A DNA stretch of 36,198 bases from Candidatus Saccharimonadota bacterium (GTDB lineage Bacteria; Patescibacteriota; Saccharimonadia; Saccharimonadales; Saccharimonadaceae): the NCBI GenBank assembly GCA_017432305.1, contig JAFRJK010000007.1, forward strand, positions 1-36,198, given 5' to 3'. Positions 5,875 to 13,669 of this stretch are shown one piece after another. The notes below the pieces were generated by a model. That model was not told where the DNA came from. It ran no database searches and was given only the letters and a program-made list of their open reading frames with translations. Each line of letters starts with the position of its first letter. The stretch's first letter is position 1. The translations under genes were made by a program, and so were the position numbers.

Positions 5875-7335
5875 TTAGGCTTTTTTGAATTCTTTCGGGA
5901 AGAGAGGAGTTTTCGGAGGTTCGATTTTGTCGCTTGTGAAGATTTCGTCGACTTTTTTAGCGATTGGGAGAAATGGTTTTAACATCTCGTTCGCGTTCAA
6001 CAAATCAGAAACGAGGGAAGCAAGAAGGACTTTTGCTTCATCAGGGTTTTCTTTCGCGACAGTCCAAGGCTTTGTATCTTCGATGCGTTTGTTCACATCT
6101 TGGATTTTATTCCAAGCATAGTCGATGCCTTTGGTGAATTCGAAATTATCCATTAATCGTTTATATTCAGCATCATCAGAGTCCCAAGAATTCTTAAATT
6201 TTCCGTTTTCCAAGACCTTTCGTTCTTCTAGGAATTTTTTACCAATTTCGGATTTTTTACAGAGGTTCGAGAGACGTTGGACGAGGTTTCCGTAGTCGTT
6301 TGCAAGCTCGTTATTATAAGCGTCTTCGAACTTGTCCCAAGTAAAATCACCATCCGTAAAGGTATCGACGTGACGCGAGAAATAATAGCGAAAAGCATCA
6401 AGACCGTGTTTTTCTAAGACCTCAGTTGGATCGACGACATTACCGATTGACTTGGACATTTTTTGACCGTTCGATAAAATGAAACCGTGGCAGAGGAGTG
6501 TTTTTGGAAGTGGTAAGCCGAGACCTAAAAGTATTGCTGGCCAAAGGATGGCGTGGAATCTTAGAATATCTTTCCCAACGACTTGGACGGTAGCAGGCCA
6601 AAAATCGGAAATATCTTTGTCTGGGTAGCCGAGAACGGTGATGTAATTAGAGAGTGCGTCCATCCAAACATACATGACCTGGTCACTGTCGCCAGGGACG
6701 TCAACACCCCATTTTAAGTGAGCTTTTGGTCGAGAAATCGAAACATCCGGCGTATCATCGAGAAGTTTTAAAATTTCATTTTTTCGAAATTCCGGAAGAA
6801 TTAGAAGTTCATTGCTTTCGATTTTTTCTCTAATTTCGTCTTTAAAATCAGAGACGCGGTAATAGTAATTCGATTCAGAAAGATGAGAATAAGGTTTTTG
6901 GTGGTCCGGGCAGACGCCGTCGTTTTCTTTATATTCGTTATCGGTTACGAAGCGTTCACAACCCTCACAATACCAGCCTTCGTAATTAGATTTATAAATG
7001 TGATCTTGTAATTTTTCCCAAATGGCTTTCACGCGTTTTTCGTGATCAGAGTCGGTTGTTCTAATAAAATCAGTATATTCGACGCCGAGTTTAGAAATGA
7101 AATCTTGGAACTTTTTCGAGTTTTCATCAACGTATTTTTTTACATCAACTCCGAGTTCGTCGGCTTTTTTCTCGATTTTATTCCCATGTTCATCGGTGCC
7201 AACTTGGAATTTAACATCATCACCACGCATCCTTTTAAAACGAGCAAAAATATCGGCGAGAAGATAATCTTCAGCATGACCGAGATGTGGTGCGCCGTTA
7301 ACATAAGGAATAGCAGTTGTGATGTATGTTTTCAT
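5875..7335 (-). CDS. metG: Methionyl-tRNA synthetase
   Basis: This 486-aa class I synthetase charges tRNA-Met and initiator tRNA. HIGH appears as HLGH (residues 17-20) and KMSKS at 292-296. The connective peptide holds a single zinc knuckle, C123-x2-C126 and C142-x2-H145, the arrangement seen in Thermus-type MetRS. The protein ends after the anticodon-binding helical domain and lacks the C-terminal Trbp111-like tRNA-binding extension. AGAGGATT before the ATG is a good ribosome-binding site. A TTGAAA-17-TATAAT promoter on the minus strand (7385-7357) is divergent from that of tRNA-Asn. Confidence 0.96.
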   Translation of the reverse strand: MKTYITTAIPYVNGAPHLGHAEDYLLADIFARFKRMRGDDVKFQVGTDEHGNKIEKKADELGVDVKKYVDENSKKFQDFISKLGVEYTDFIRTTDSDHEKRVKAIWEKLQDHIYKSNYEGWYCEGCERFVTDNEYKENDGVCPDHQKPYSHLSESNYYYRVSDFKDEIREKIESNELLILPEFRKNEILKLLDDTPDVSISRPKAHLKWGVDVPGDSDQVMYVWMDALSNYITVLGYPDKDISDFWPATVQVVGKDILRFHAILWPAILLGLGLPLPKTLLCHGFILSNGQKMSKSIGNVVDPTEVLEKHGLDAFRYYFSRHVDTFTDGDFTWDKFEDAYNNELANDYGNLVQRLSNLCKKSEIGKKFLEERKVLENGKFKNSWDSDDAEYKRLMDNFEFTKGIDYAWNKIQDVNKRIEDTKPWTVAKENPDEAKVLLASLVSDLLNANEMLKPFLPIAKKVDEIFTSDKIEPPKTPLFPKEFKKA

Positions 7336-7356
7336 AATCCTCTTTTCTTTTAGAAT

Positions 7357-7420
7357 ATTATAAGATATTTAAGAGGTTTTTTCAATCACTATTGAAAAAG
7401 AGGGGGAATTGCGATATAAT
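7357..7420. promoter_or_regulatory. Divergent metG / tRNA-Asn promoters with palindromic -35 boxes
   Basis: Minus strand: TTGAAA (7385 down to 7380), a 17-bp spacer, TATAAT (7362 down to 7357). Plus strand: TTGAAA (7392-7397), a 17-bp spacer, TATAAT (7415-7420). The two -35 boxes lie in a perfect inverted repeat, TTTCAAT (7380-7386), CACT, ATTGAAA (7391-7397). Confidence 0.8.
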
Positions 7421-7432
7421 GGGGAAAGTTAA

Positions 7433-7507
7433 TCCCGGGTAGCTCAATGGTGGAGCAAGAAGCTGTTAACTTCGAGGTTGCTGGTTCGAGTCCAGTCCCG
7501 GGAGCCA
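7433..7507 (+). tRNA. tRNA-Asn (GTT)
   Basis: The acceptor TCCCGGG pairs with CCCGGGA, the D-arm is GCTC/GAGC, and the anticodon loop is CTGTTAA (anticodon GTT) on a stem whose first pair is an A-G mismatch. The T-arm is GCTGG/CCAGT, the discriminator is G, and CCA is encoded. It is a single-gene unit with its own promoter and terminator. Confidence 0.95.
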
Positions 7508-7516
7508 CAAACTTTT

Positions 7517-7537
7517 ACGCTCGATAGAGCGTTTTTT
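7517..7537 (+). terminator. tRNA-Asn terminator
   Basis: ACGCTC (7517-7522), loop GATA, GAGCGT (7527-7532) and a run of Ts. Confidence 0.85.
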
Positions 7538-7595
7538 GTGTTTTGGTTATCTTGCTTATGCTTTTTTATAGGGGGAGAAAGTGGTAAAATAGGAG

Positions 7596-8456
7596 GTGTT
7601 AGGAGGGTTTTTGGGAGCGAAAAAACTTCTTATTATTTCTGGATTTTCGGTTAACGTCAAAGACGGTTCGGTTTCTCGTGATTTAAAAAGTTCGAGTCCA
7701 GTAGGGGGAGCCAAAAAAGAAATTTTAACTGGGGTGGATTTTGAGATTAGAAAAGGCGAAACCGTAGCGCTTCTTGGACCAAACGGAGCGGGGAAATCGA
7801 CTATTGCTTCAGCAATTATGGGGAATCCGAAGTTTAAAACTAAGGGCTCGATTAAATTTTATGATGAGAAAAAAGGTGTTTTAAAGGAAATATTAAGACT
7901 TTCGCCAGATAAAAGGGCGAGGCTTGGAATTTTTTCAAGTTTTCAAAACCCGGTTGAAATTCCAGGGATTTCAACGACTGAGATGCTTCGAACGACCCTA
8001 GAAGAGAAGACAGGAAAATTTGTTCCGCTAGATGATTTAAGAGAGGAAATCTCGGATGCGGCGAAGAAGTTAGGTCAAAATGTTTGGTTTTCAGAAAGAG
8101 AATTAAACGTTGGATTTTCGGGCGGGGAAAAGAAGAAAAACGAGATTTTGCAGATGCTAATTTTAAAGCCAAAACTAGTTATTTTAGATGAGATTGACTC
8201 AGGACTGGACGTTGACGCGGCGAAAGAAATTTCGAAGGTCTTAGCGAAGTATCAGAGAGAAAGTGGGTGCTCGTATCTCATAATTTCGCATAATATGAGA
8301 GTTTTAAAGAGCCTAAAAGTAGATAAAACAGTTTTGATGAAAGAAGGAAAGATTTTTGCGGTTTCGGATGGGGAGATGGTGAAAAAGATTGAAAAAGAAG
8401 GGTTTAATACCGTTTTTGAGCAATTTTCGGGCGTTTCTAGGGGGCAAAATGAATAG
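7596..8456 (+). CDS. sufC: Fe-S cluster assembly ATPase SufC
   Basis: This 286-aa ABC-type ATPase energises the SUF scaffold. It has Walker A GPNGAGKST (61-69), the Q-loop at SSFQNPVEIPG (114-124), the signature FSGGEKKKNE (174-183), Walker B with the catalytic Glu LVILDEIDSGLD (194-205), and the switch His at 232. The extra glutamine-loop residues PVEIPG are typical of SufC. The start is uncertain: GTG at 7596 lies five bases after TGG-TAAAAT (leaderless), while TTG at 7611 has AGGAGG just upstream. It is first in a four-gene overlapping operon and overlaps sufB by 8 bp. Confidence 0.93.
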   Translation: MLGGFLGAKKLLIISGFSVNVKDGSVSRDLKSSSPVGGAKKEILTGVDFEIRKGETVALLGPNGAGKSTIASAIMGNPKFKTKGSIKFYDEKKGVLKEILRLSPDKRARLGIFSSFQNPVEIPGISTTEMLRTTLEEKTGKFVPLDDLREEISDAAKKLGQNVWFSERELNVGFSGGEKKKNEILQMLILKPKLVILDEIDSGLDVDAAKEISKVLAKYQRESGCSYLIISHNMRVLKSLKVDKTVLMKEGKIFAVSDGEMVKKIEKEGFNTVFEQFSGVSRGQNE

Positions 8457-9837
8457 AGGAGTATCTTATAAAGGTTTAGATAAAACACTTATCCTAGAGC
8501 TGTCTCAGCGTAAAAAAGAGCCAAAATGGATGAGAGACTTAAGGCTTTCGGGGTTAAAATACTGGGAAGAGTTAGAAATGCCGAAATGGGCGCCAAAGGT
8601 GTTTGATAAAGGGGAAGAGTGGCTTGATATCTCGAGAATTGAGATGTATGTGAAGCCTTCGGTAGAGATGGTTTCGTCTTGGGATAAGGTGCCGGTGGAG
8701 ATTCGAAAGACTTTCGATGAACTTGGAATTCCAGAGGCGGAAAAAGAAGGTCTAGCTGGGGTTGGGGCGCAATATGATAGCGAAGTGATTTATCATAATT
8801 TGAAGGAAAAAGTTAAGAAAACAGGGGTGATTTACTTGCCGATGGAGGAGGCGGTAAAGTCGAGCGAAGAGATTAGGTTTAAAGGGAAGAAACAGACGGT
8901 TTCAGAGTTAGTGAGAGAATATTTTATGAAACTTGTCCCAGAGAATGACCATAAATTTGCGGCGTTACATGCAGCAGTTTGGAGTGGGGGATCGTTTGTT
9001 TATATCCCGAAAAATTCAGAGGTGGAGATTCCTTTGCAATCTTATTATCGCTTAAATGCGCCGGGATCAGGGCAGTTCGAACATACTTTAATTATTGTGG
9101 ATGAGGGGGCTTCGTTCCATTTTATTGAAGGTTGTTCAGCGCCAAAATATAACGTGGCAAATTTGCATGCGGGGACGGTCGAGATCTATGTTTCTAAAAA
9201 TGCGAAAATGAAGTTTTCAACGGTTGAGAGTTGGTCAAAGAATATGTACAACTTGAACACAAAAAGAGCTATCGTTGAAGAAGGCGGGGAAATAGAGTGG
9301 ATTTCGGGGAGTTTTGGTTCGAAAGTGACGATGCTCTATCCGATGACAATTCTAAATGGAACAGGGGCGAAATGTAAATATACGGGCGTGACTTTTGCAG
9401 GAGAGAATCAAATTATTGATAATGGTGCAAAAGTTGTTCACGCGGCGCCAGACACGTATTCGATTTTAAATACGAAATCACTTTCAAAAGGAAATGGCAT
9501 TTCGGTTTCAAGAATGCTCGCAAAAATTACACCAAAAGCGAAGGGTGCAAAGACCTTTATGGATTGTAAGAGTTTAATTCTAAACGAGGGGGCGAAAGCC
9601 GAGGCCATTCCAGAGGTAAAAGTGGGGTGTATGGAGGCGGAAGCAGCGCACGAGGCTTCGGTTGGGAAGATTTCGGAAGAGGCGCTATTTTATCTTCAAT
9701 CTCGGGGGCTGTCGGAAGAGGCGGCGAGAGCACTGATTGTAAGAGGATTTACCTCTGGTATTTCAAAAGAATTGCCGGTTGAATATGCAATGGAGATGAA
9801 TAATCTGATCAAGATGGAGATGGAGGGGACGGCATGA
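8449..9837 (+). CDS. sufB: Fe-S cluster scaffold SufB
   Basis: This 462-aa beta-helix scaffold assembles clusters with SufC. The family's functional region is clear: C373 in MDCKSLIL aligns with the sulfur-accepting cysteine of E. coli SufB, and H401-E402 in EAAHEASVGKISEEALFYL aligns with the conserved His-Glu near the SufD interface. ATG at 8449 is chosen because it overlaps the sufC stop by 8 bp; a longer reading from 8389 would overlap sufC extensively. No sufD is present in the operon or elsewhere in the window, so this SufB may form a homodimer with SufC. Confidence 0.93.
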   Translation: MNRGVSYKGLDKTLILELSQRKKEPKWMRDLRLSGLKYWEELEMPKWAPKVFDKGEEWLDISRIEMYVKPSVEMVSSWDKVPVEIRKTFDELGIPEAEKEGLAGVGAQYDSEVIYHNLKEKVKKTGVIYLPMEEAVKSSEEIRFKGKKQTVSELVREYFMKLVPENDHKFAALHAAVWSGGSFVYIPKNSEVEIPLQSYYRLNAPGSGQFEHTLIIVDEGASFHFIEGCSAPKYNVANLHAGTVEIYVSKNAKMKFSTVESWSKNMYNLNTKRAIVEEGGEIEWISGSFGSKVTMLYPMTILNGTGAKCKYTGVTFAGENQIIDNGAKVVHAAPDTYSILNTKSLSKGNGISVSRMLAKITPKAKGAKTFMDCKSLILNEGAKAEAIPEVKVGCMEAEAAHEASVGKISEEALFYLQSRGLSEEAARALIVRGFTSGISKELPVEYAMEMNNLIKMEMEGTA

Positions 9838-11042
9838 GTGAGAAGCAGAGAGGAGAGGTCTATCTTGATAATGCAGCGACAGCGAAAAAACACCCTAATG
9901 CGATTAACGCGGAGGCGCATTTCTATAGAGAGATAAATGCAAACCCATTACGCGGATTGTATAAAAAAAGTGTTCAGGCAAAAACAGGGGTAGATGAGGC
10001 TAGAAAGGCGGTTTTGGAGTTAGTAAAGGCCGATAAATCGTACACTGTCATATTTTCTAGAGGTGCGACAGAGGCGCTGAATATGGTGGCAAACGGGTTA
10101 ATAAAAGATACAGATGGATTTGGGGTAATTACGCGAGGGGCAAAAATCGTAGTCGATATTGAAAGTCACCATTCGAATATTTTGCCTTGGAAACAGAGGT
10201 ACAAAGAGATTATTATTGCGAAAAATATGGACGCAAGAGAGCTTTTTGCGGCAGATGTGGTCTCTCTCACTGGAGTATCAAATGTAACGGGAAAATGCTT
10301 TTTAAAACGTATTGAAACGGTACGTAGGACTTGCCCTAAGGCGATTCTAGGGGTGGATGGGGCGCAAATGGTAGGACATGTACCTTTTAATATAACGCGG
10401 CTTGGCGTGGATTTTATGGCCTTTTCGGGGCATAAATTTGGGGCGCCAATGGGAATTGGGGGGTTAATTATCAAAAAGGAGCTAGCGGAGAAACTTCGAC
10501 CATTGAATTATGGGGGTGGAGCGGTGGATGCCGTGTCAGAAGACGGAGAACCGATTTTTGCGGAAATTCCGGAGAGGCTAGAGGCGGGAACGATGCCAGT
10601 TGGGGCAATTTTTGGGTTAAAATCAGCGGTAAAAGTGGCGAAAGAGAGGATTGAAGATTTAGGCGCCATCGATAGATTTGATGAAACTACAACGGGTAGA
10701 TTTATAAGAGAGGCTGTAGATGATTTAAGAAAAATAAAAGGGGTGAAAGTTTTAGCAGCGAATAATTTAATTATCACTTTTCAAGTTAAAGGCGTACATC
10801 CGCATGATGTGGCGCAGGTTCTCGCAGAAGATAATGTGATGGTTAGGGCGGGATGGCTTTGTGCGGAACCGTTTCTTCGATATAAGGGGTGGGGCCCAGT
10901 GATTAGAGCAAGTTTTATGGAAGATAGTGATAGTTTTTACATAAAGGCACTAGTTGATGCGGTCTCTAAAGTGAGGGCTAAAATGGGCTTAGAAGATAAT
11001 AAAAAGAGGAAAAATGTACGACGAAATTCTAATAGATCATAA
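9834..11042 (+). CDS. sufS: Cysteine desulfurase SufS
   Basis: This 402-aa PLP enzyme releases sulfur from cysteine as an enzyme-bound persulfide. Lys201 in FSGHKFGAP is the Schiff-base lysine, the SHH of ESHHSN (111-113) stacks on PLP, and Cys343 in RAGWLCAEP is the persulfide carrier. The usual group II motif is RAGHHCAQP, so the two His before Cys are replaced by Trp-Leu. It overlaps sufB by ATGA and sufU by 29 bp, consistent with one translationally coupled operon. Confidence 0.94.
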   Translation: MSEKQRGEVYLDNAATAKKHPNAINAEAHFYREINANPLRGLYKKSVQAKTGVDEARKAVLELVKADKSYTVIFSRGATEALNMVANGLIKDTDGFGVITRGAKIVVDIESHHSNILPWKQRYKEIIIAKNMDARELFAADVVSLTGVSNVTGKCFLKRIETVRRTCPKAILGVDGAQMVGHVPFNITRLGVDFMAFSGHKFGAPMGIGGLIIKKELAEKLRPLNYGGGAVDAVSEDGEPIFAEIPERLEAGTMPVGAIFGLKSAVKVAKERIEDLGAIDRFDETTTGRFIREAVDDLRKIKGVKVLAANNLIITFQVKGVHPHDVAQVLAEDNVMVRAGWLCAEPFLRYKGWGPVIRASFMEDSDSFYIKALVDAVSKVRAKMGLEDNKKRKNVRRNSNRS

Positions 11043-11433
11043 TTTACATCCAAGAAATAGAGGAGTGATTAATGGAGTGAGACCAATAAAATTGGTGAAT
11101 TCTGGCTGTGGGGATGAACTATTTGTTTATTTAAAATTTAAAGATAGCAAAGTCATAAATGGGAAATTTAAGGGGAATGGTTGCGCGATTTCAAAGGCCT
11201 CGGCGGATCTTTTTATTTCGTCAGTAAAGGGGAAAGACTTGAGAATGATTGGGGAGATAAAAGAGATTTTTGAAAAGATGATTGTCGGGGAGGCGACAAA
11301 AAAACAGGTTGAGAGAATTGGGGAATTGGCAGCTTTAGAATCGATTTCGAGGATGCCGGCACGAGCAAAATGCGCGAAGTTAGCATGGGAGAGTTTAGAC
11401 AAGATTACGGTCGAAGACTTGAAAAGCGTTTAA
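11014..11433 (+). CDS. sufU: Sulfur-transfer protein SufU (IscU-like)
   Basis: This 139-aa IscU-fold protein has the three cysteines and the aspartate that bind zinc or a cluster: C32 and D34 in SGCGDE, C57 in GNGCAISKAS, and C120 in ARAKCAKLAW. The loop between the second and third cysteine is longer than in IscU, which marks it as SufU, the sulfur acceptor from SufS. AGAGGAAAA before ATG is the ribosome-binding site. It is the last gene of the suf operon. Confidence 0.93.
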   Translation: MYDEILIDHNLHPRNRGVINGVRPIKLVNSGCGDELFVYLKFKDSKVINGKFKGNGCAISKASADLFISSVKGKDLRMIGEIKEIFEKMIVGEATKKQVERIGELAALESISRMPARAKCAKLAWESLDKITVEDLKSV

Positions 11434-11447
11434 GTTTAAACTATAAT
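11419..11447 (+). promoter_or_regulatory. Promoter of the DUF5663-like gene
   Basis: TTGAAA (11419-11424), a 17-bp spacer, TATAAT (11442-11447), within the end of sufU. ATG follows six bases after the -10 box. Confidence 0.7.
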
Positions 11448-11453
11448 TTAGGT

Positions 11454-11873
11454 ATGATAAAAATCGATAATGATTTTCTGAATGAAGTGGGCCTCTCCGA
11501 GATGGCGGAAGAGAGGAAAGCTGATTTTATTGCCCAAACTCAAGCGGAACTTGAGACTCGTGTCGGGGAAAAGATGAGTAGTGGGATGTCGGTTGAACAA
11601 CTACGCGAATTTGATGGTATTATGCATAATGATAGAAATACGATGATTCGAGTTTTGTCGCAAATCGGGGATTACCGTGAGGATGAACTCTACCAAAAAT
11701 TATTAAAACGTCACGAAGTTTCGGAAGGAAATCTTGAGATTTTAGGCGAATATCTATCTGTAAAGTGGGTACAACTCAATCGTCCAGATTATGCAACAGT
11801 AACAAAAAGTGTTGTTGAAGAATTGAAGAACGAAATCATCAACGCACGCGAAGAAATTTTAGCAGCAAATTAA
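11454..11873 (+). CDS. DUF5663-like acidic helical protein
   Basis: This 139-aa protein is predicted helical and acidic. It contains FLNEVGLSEMAEERKADFIAQ followed by ETRVGEKMSSGMSVEQLREFDGIM. I think this matches the DUF5663-type proteins common in Patescibacteria, but that is recall and not a search. Function is unknown. ATG at 11454 is six bases after TATAAT; the reading from 11370 would lie inside sufU. It has a second, more distant relative in style at 28969-29358. Confidence 0.75.
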   Translation: MIKIDNDFLNEVGLSEMAEERKADFIAQTQAELETRVGEKMSSGMSVEQLREFDGIMHNDRNTMIRVLSQIGDYREDELYQKLLKRHEVSEGNLEILGEYLSVKWVQLNRPDYATVTKSVVEELKNEIINAREEILAAN

Positions 11874-11901
11874 AACTCGTCAGGTTTAGGACGAGTTTTT
11901 T
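11872..11901 (+). terminator. Terminator between the DUF5663-like gene and fmt
   Basis: AAAACTCGTC (11872-11881), an 8-nt loop, GACGAGTTTT (11890-11899) and more Ts. The A-rich left arm lets it serve the convergent fmt gene too. Confidence 0.85.
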
Positions 11902-11915
11902 GATGAAATTTAAGG

Positions 11916-12755
11916 TTATTTTTTATAGCCGTTAAGGAAGGATTTTGCGTCCATTGGCTTTCGGCCAGCAGGTTGGATTTTGTCGACGATGAGATATTTT
12001 TCGTCGGCACATTTAAGAGATAACTCTGAGTCTTTAGTTTCACTAATGTGGGCATTAAGAACGATACAATCAAGCCCGAAGAAGTCATGTTTACTTTTTG
12101 GGAAACCGAGAAAAGCGCGGACTTCGTTTAAAAGTTCCTCAGCAGATTTAGTTTTTTCATCAAGTGGAGACATTGATTTTTCGAGTTTTGCGGTATAGGT
12201 CGCTTTTTGCTCATCTTGGTCGGTTGGGGTTGGAAGATTTTTAAGATTTTCAGAAAGCCAAGATGTGCCGGTGGTGGCAAGAGCGCAGTAGATGTCGTCC
12301 TTTTCTGGAATGGCATCCATAACCACATCTGCGATAATTCCGTCGCGATTATGCCGAGCAATTTGAATAATTTCGGTATTTTTTAAAGTTTCTTGGTAAT
12401 AAATTGGGCCGGCATCCATCTTTTTAACGAGTTTCATAATTGAGACGGAAAATTCTTCATCGCCATTTAAAATTGCGGTTTCAATTGGGGAGCTACCTCT
12501 GTATTTTGGGAGTTTACTTGGATGGATATTTAAAATTCCTTCTGGTTCAAAGAGATCTAAGACATCACTTTTAATCATTACACCGAAACTCGCGAGGATA
12601 CCTTTAGCTTCCGGATTTTCGGATTTTAGTTTTTTAACAATTTCAAGATCTTCTTTTGTTCGGGCATGGAAAATAATTTCGAAATTTTCTTCTAAAACTT
12701 TTTTTGAATAGTCGGCGAGAGGGCCATTTCCAAAAAAGATAATTTTAGTCTTCAT
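11916..12755 (-). CDS. fmt: Methionyl-tRNA formyltransferase
   Basis: This 279-aa enzyme formylates initiator Met-tRNA. The catalytic Asn-His pair is in ILNIHPSKLPKYRGSSPIE (compare NVHASLLPRWRGAAPI of E. coli), and the catalytic Asp is in KKMDAGPIYYQ. At 279 residues it is shorter than the usual 310 or so, mainly at the C-terminal tRNA-binding OB domain. It follows def with an 11-bp overlap, forming the classical def-fmt pair that adds and later removes the formyl group. Confidence 0.93.
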   Translation of the reverse strand: MKTKIIFFGNGPLADYSKKVLEENFEIIFHARTKEDLEIVKKLKSENPEAKGILASFGVMIKSDVLDLFEPEGILNIHPSKLPKYRGSSPIETAILNGDEEFSVSIMKLVKKMDAGPIYYQETLKNTEIIQIARHNRDGIIADVVMDAIPEKDDIYCALATTGTSWLSENLKNLPTPTDQDEQKATYTAKLEKSMSPLDEKTKSAEELLNEVRAFLGFPKSKHDFFGLDCIVLNAHISETKDSELSLKCADEKYLIVDKIQPAGRKPMDAKSFLNGYKK

Positions 12756-13320
12756 CAGGAAATAATTCTTTATTATTTTTTACGCACGTGTCGTAGTCAA
12801 TCGGGACGATGTCGCCTTTTTCGTTTAGCTCAAACCAGGCATCTTTTTTATCTTTAATATGATCGATAAAGAGGACCCCCTCGAGATGGTCTATTTCATG
12901 AAGAAGAGTGCGGGCGAGTTGGCCGGTAGCTTTAATACGGACTTCATTTCCATCCAAAAGTTTCGCTTTAATTCGAGCTTTATCAGGGCGGGGGACCATG
13001 CCGTAAATTTTTGGAACAGATAGACAGCCTTCATAATCGAGGTTAGTTTTTCCTTCGGTTTTAATAACCTCAGGATCGATTAAAGCAGTGAAAGAAACAT
13101 TATCTTTATTTTCCATATCGTCGCGGATAATAATGACACGTTTATTAATTCCAAGTTGAGGAGCAGCCATCGCAGCGGAGAGTTCGTAAGGATGTTTTTT
13201 CTCCCAATCGAGGCTCGATTTTACCATCGCATCAACAATCTCGCGCGTTTCATCAGTGATATGGTTCACTTTTTTTGATGGCGTGCGAAGACGTGGATCA
13301 GGAGTGGTAATAATTTTCAT
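12745..13320 (-). CDS. def: Peptide deformylase
   Basis: This 191-aa metalloenzyme removes formyl from nascent proteins. Its three motifs are AMAAPQLG (the usual GxGLAAPQ, with Ala-Met before the core), EGCLSVP with the metal-binding Cys, and LLHEIDHLEG (HExxH). The start is supported by TGT-TATAAT on the minus strand (13333 down to 13328), seven bases before ATG at 13320, so a leaderless mRNA is likely. It overlaps fmt. Confidence 0.95.
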   Translation of the reverse strand: MKIITTPDPRLRTPSKKVNHITDETREIVDAMVKSSLDWEKKHPYELSAAMAAPQLGINKRVIIIRDDMENKDNVSFTALIDPEVIKTEGKTNLDYEGCLSVPKIYGMVPRPDKARIKAKLLDGNEVRIKATGQLARTLLHEIDHLEGVLFIDHIKDKKDAWFELNEKGDIVPIDYDTCVKNNKELFPDED

Positions 13321-13607
13321 ACAGTATATTATAACATTTTTAAAGAGTTTTGGATAGAGGTGAAGATGAAAAAAACTTAAGTTTTTAGGGCGATAGATTA
13401 GATTCTGAGAGCCGGTAGTGCTTAAATGGCAAAAAGATGATGAGGGGGAGAGTTTTAAGATAGAATTAGGTTATGACTTATAAAAAGAGGAGGGAAAACA
13501 TGAGCATCTTAGACGGGTAGCCGGGGGAAGGCATCAAAACTAAATCCTTTTTATTAATCTCAAAATCTTTATCGATTTCTTCGTCATCTAATCAAAATCC
13601 TTTCTTC
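13321..13607. other. Intergenic gap, 287 bp, not explained by a clear gene
   Basis: Apart from the def promoter at its left edge I see no convincing gene. The plus strand holds a short ORF at 13473-13520 (listed separately). The minus strand has an open stretch from about 13586 down to 13476 reading LDDEEIDKDFEINKKDLV, then MPSPGYPSKMLMF, with no recognised start. A self-complementary AAAACTTAAGTTTT lies near 13371-13385. It could hold a small RNA or the remains of a gene. Confidence 0.35.
13473..13520 (+). CDS. Possible 15-codon leaderless ORF
   Basis: ATG at 13473 lies six bases after TAGAAT (13461-13466), the spacing used by leaderless genes here. It reads MTYKKRRENMSILDG then TAG. A second in-frame ATG at 13500 follows GAGGAGGG, a strong ribosome-binding site. 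The frame stays open for many codons after the TAG, so this may be a leader peptide or a decayed gene. Support is weak. Confidence 0.25.
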   Translation: MTYKKRRENMSILDG

Positions 13608-13669
13608 AAAAAACTCCCCCTTCCTCCAGCTATTTGGCTAAGGTTTCTGGGTTAGAGAAGAGAAGGGGG
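13608..13669 (-). terminator. priA terminator with long loop
   Basis: On the minus strand CCCCCTTC (13669 down to 13662) pairs with GAAGGGGG (13623 down to 13616) and is followed by AGTTTTTT. The left arm is made of priA's last sense codons (DPPSLL) and the stop lies in the 38-nt loop, which has its own CCAG/CTGG stem. Confidence 0.7.

Noticed and set aside
8389-8448. Longer N-terminus for SufB
   Set aside because: It would overlap sufC by 68 bp, and homology begins only after the ATG at 8449.
13500-13545. SRP RNA or other known structured RNA, because of the GGGGGAAGG core
   Set aside because: The conserved SRP Alu/domain IV sequence and pairing are not present.
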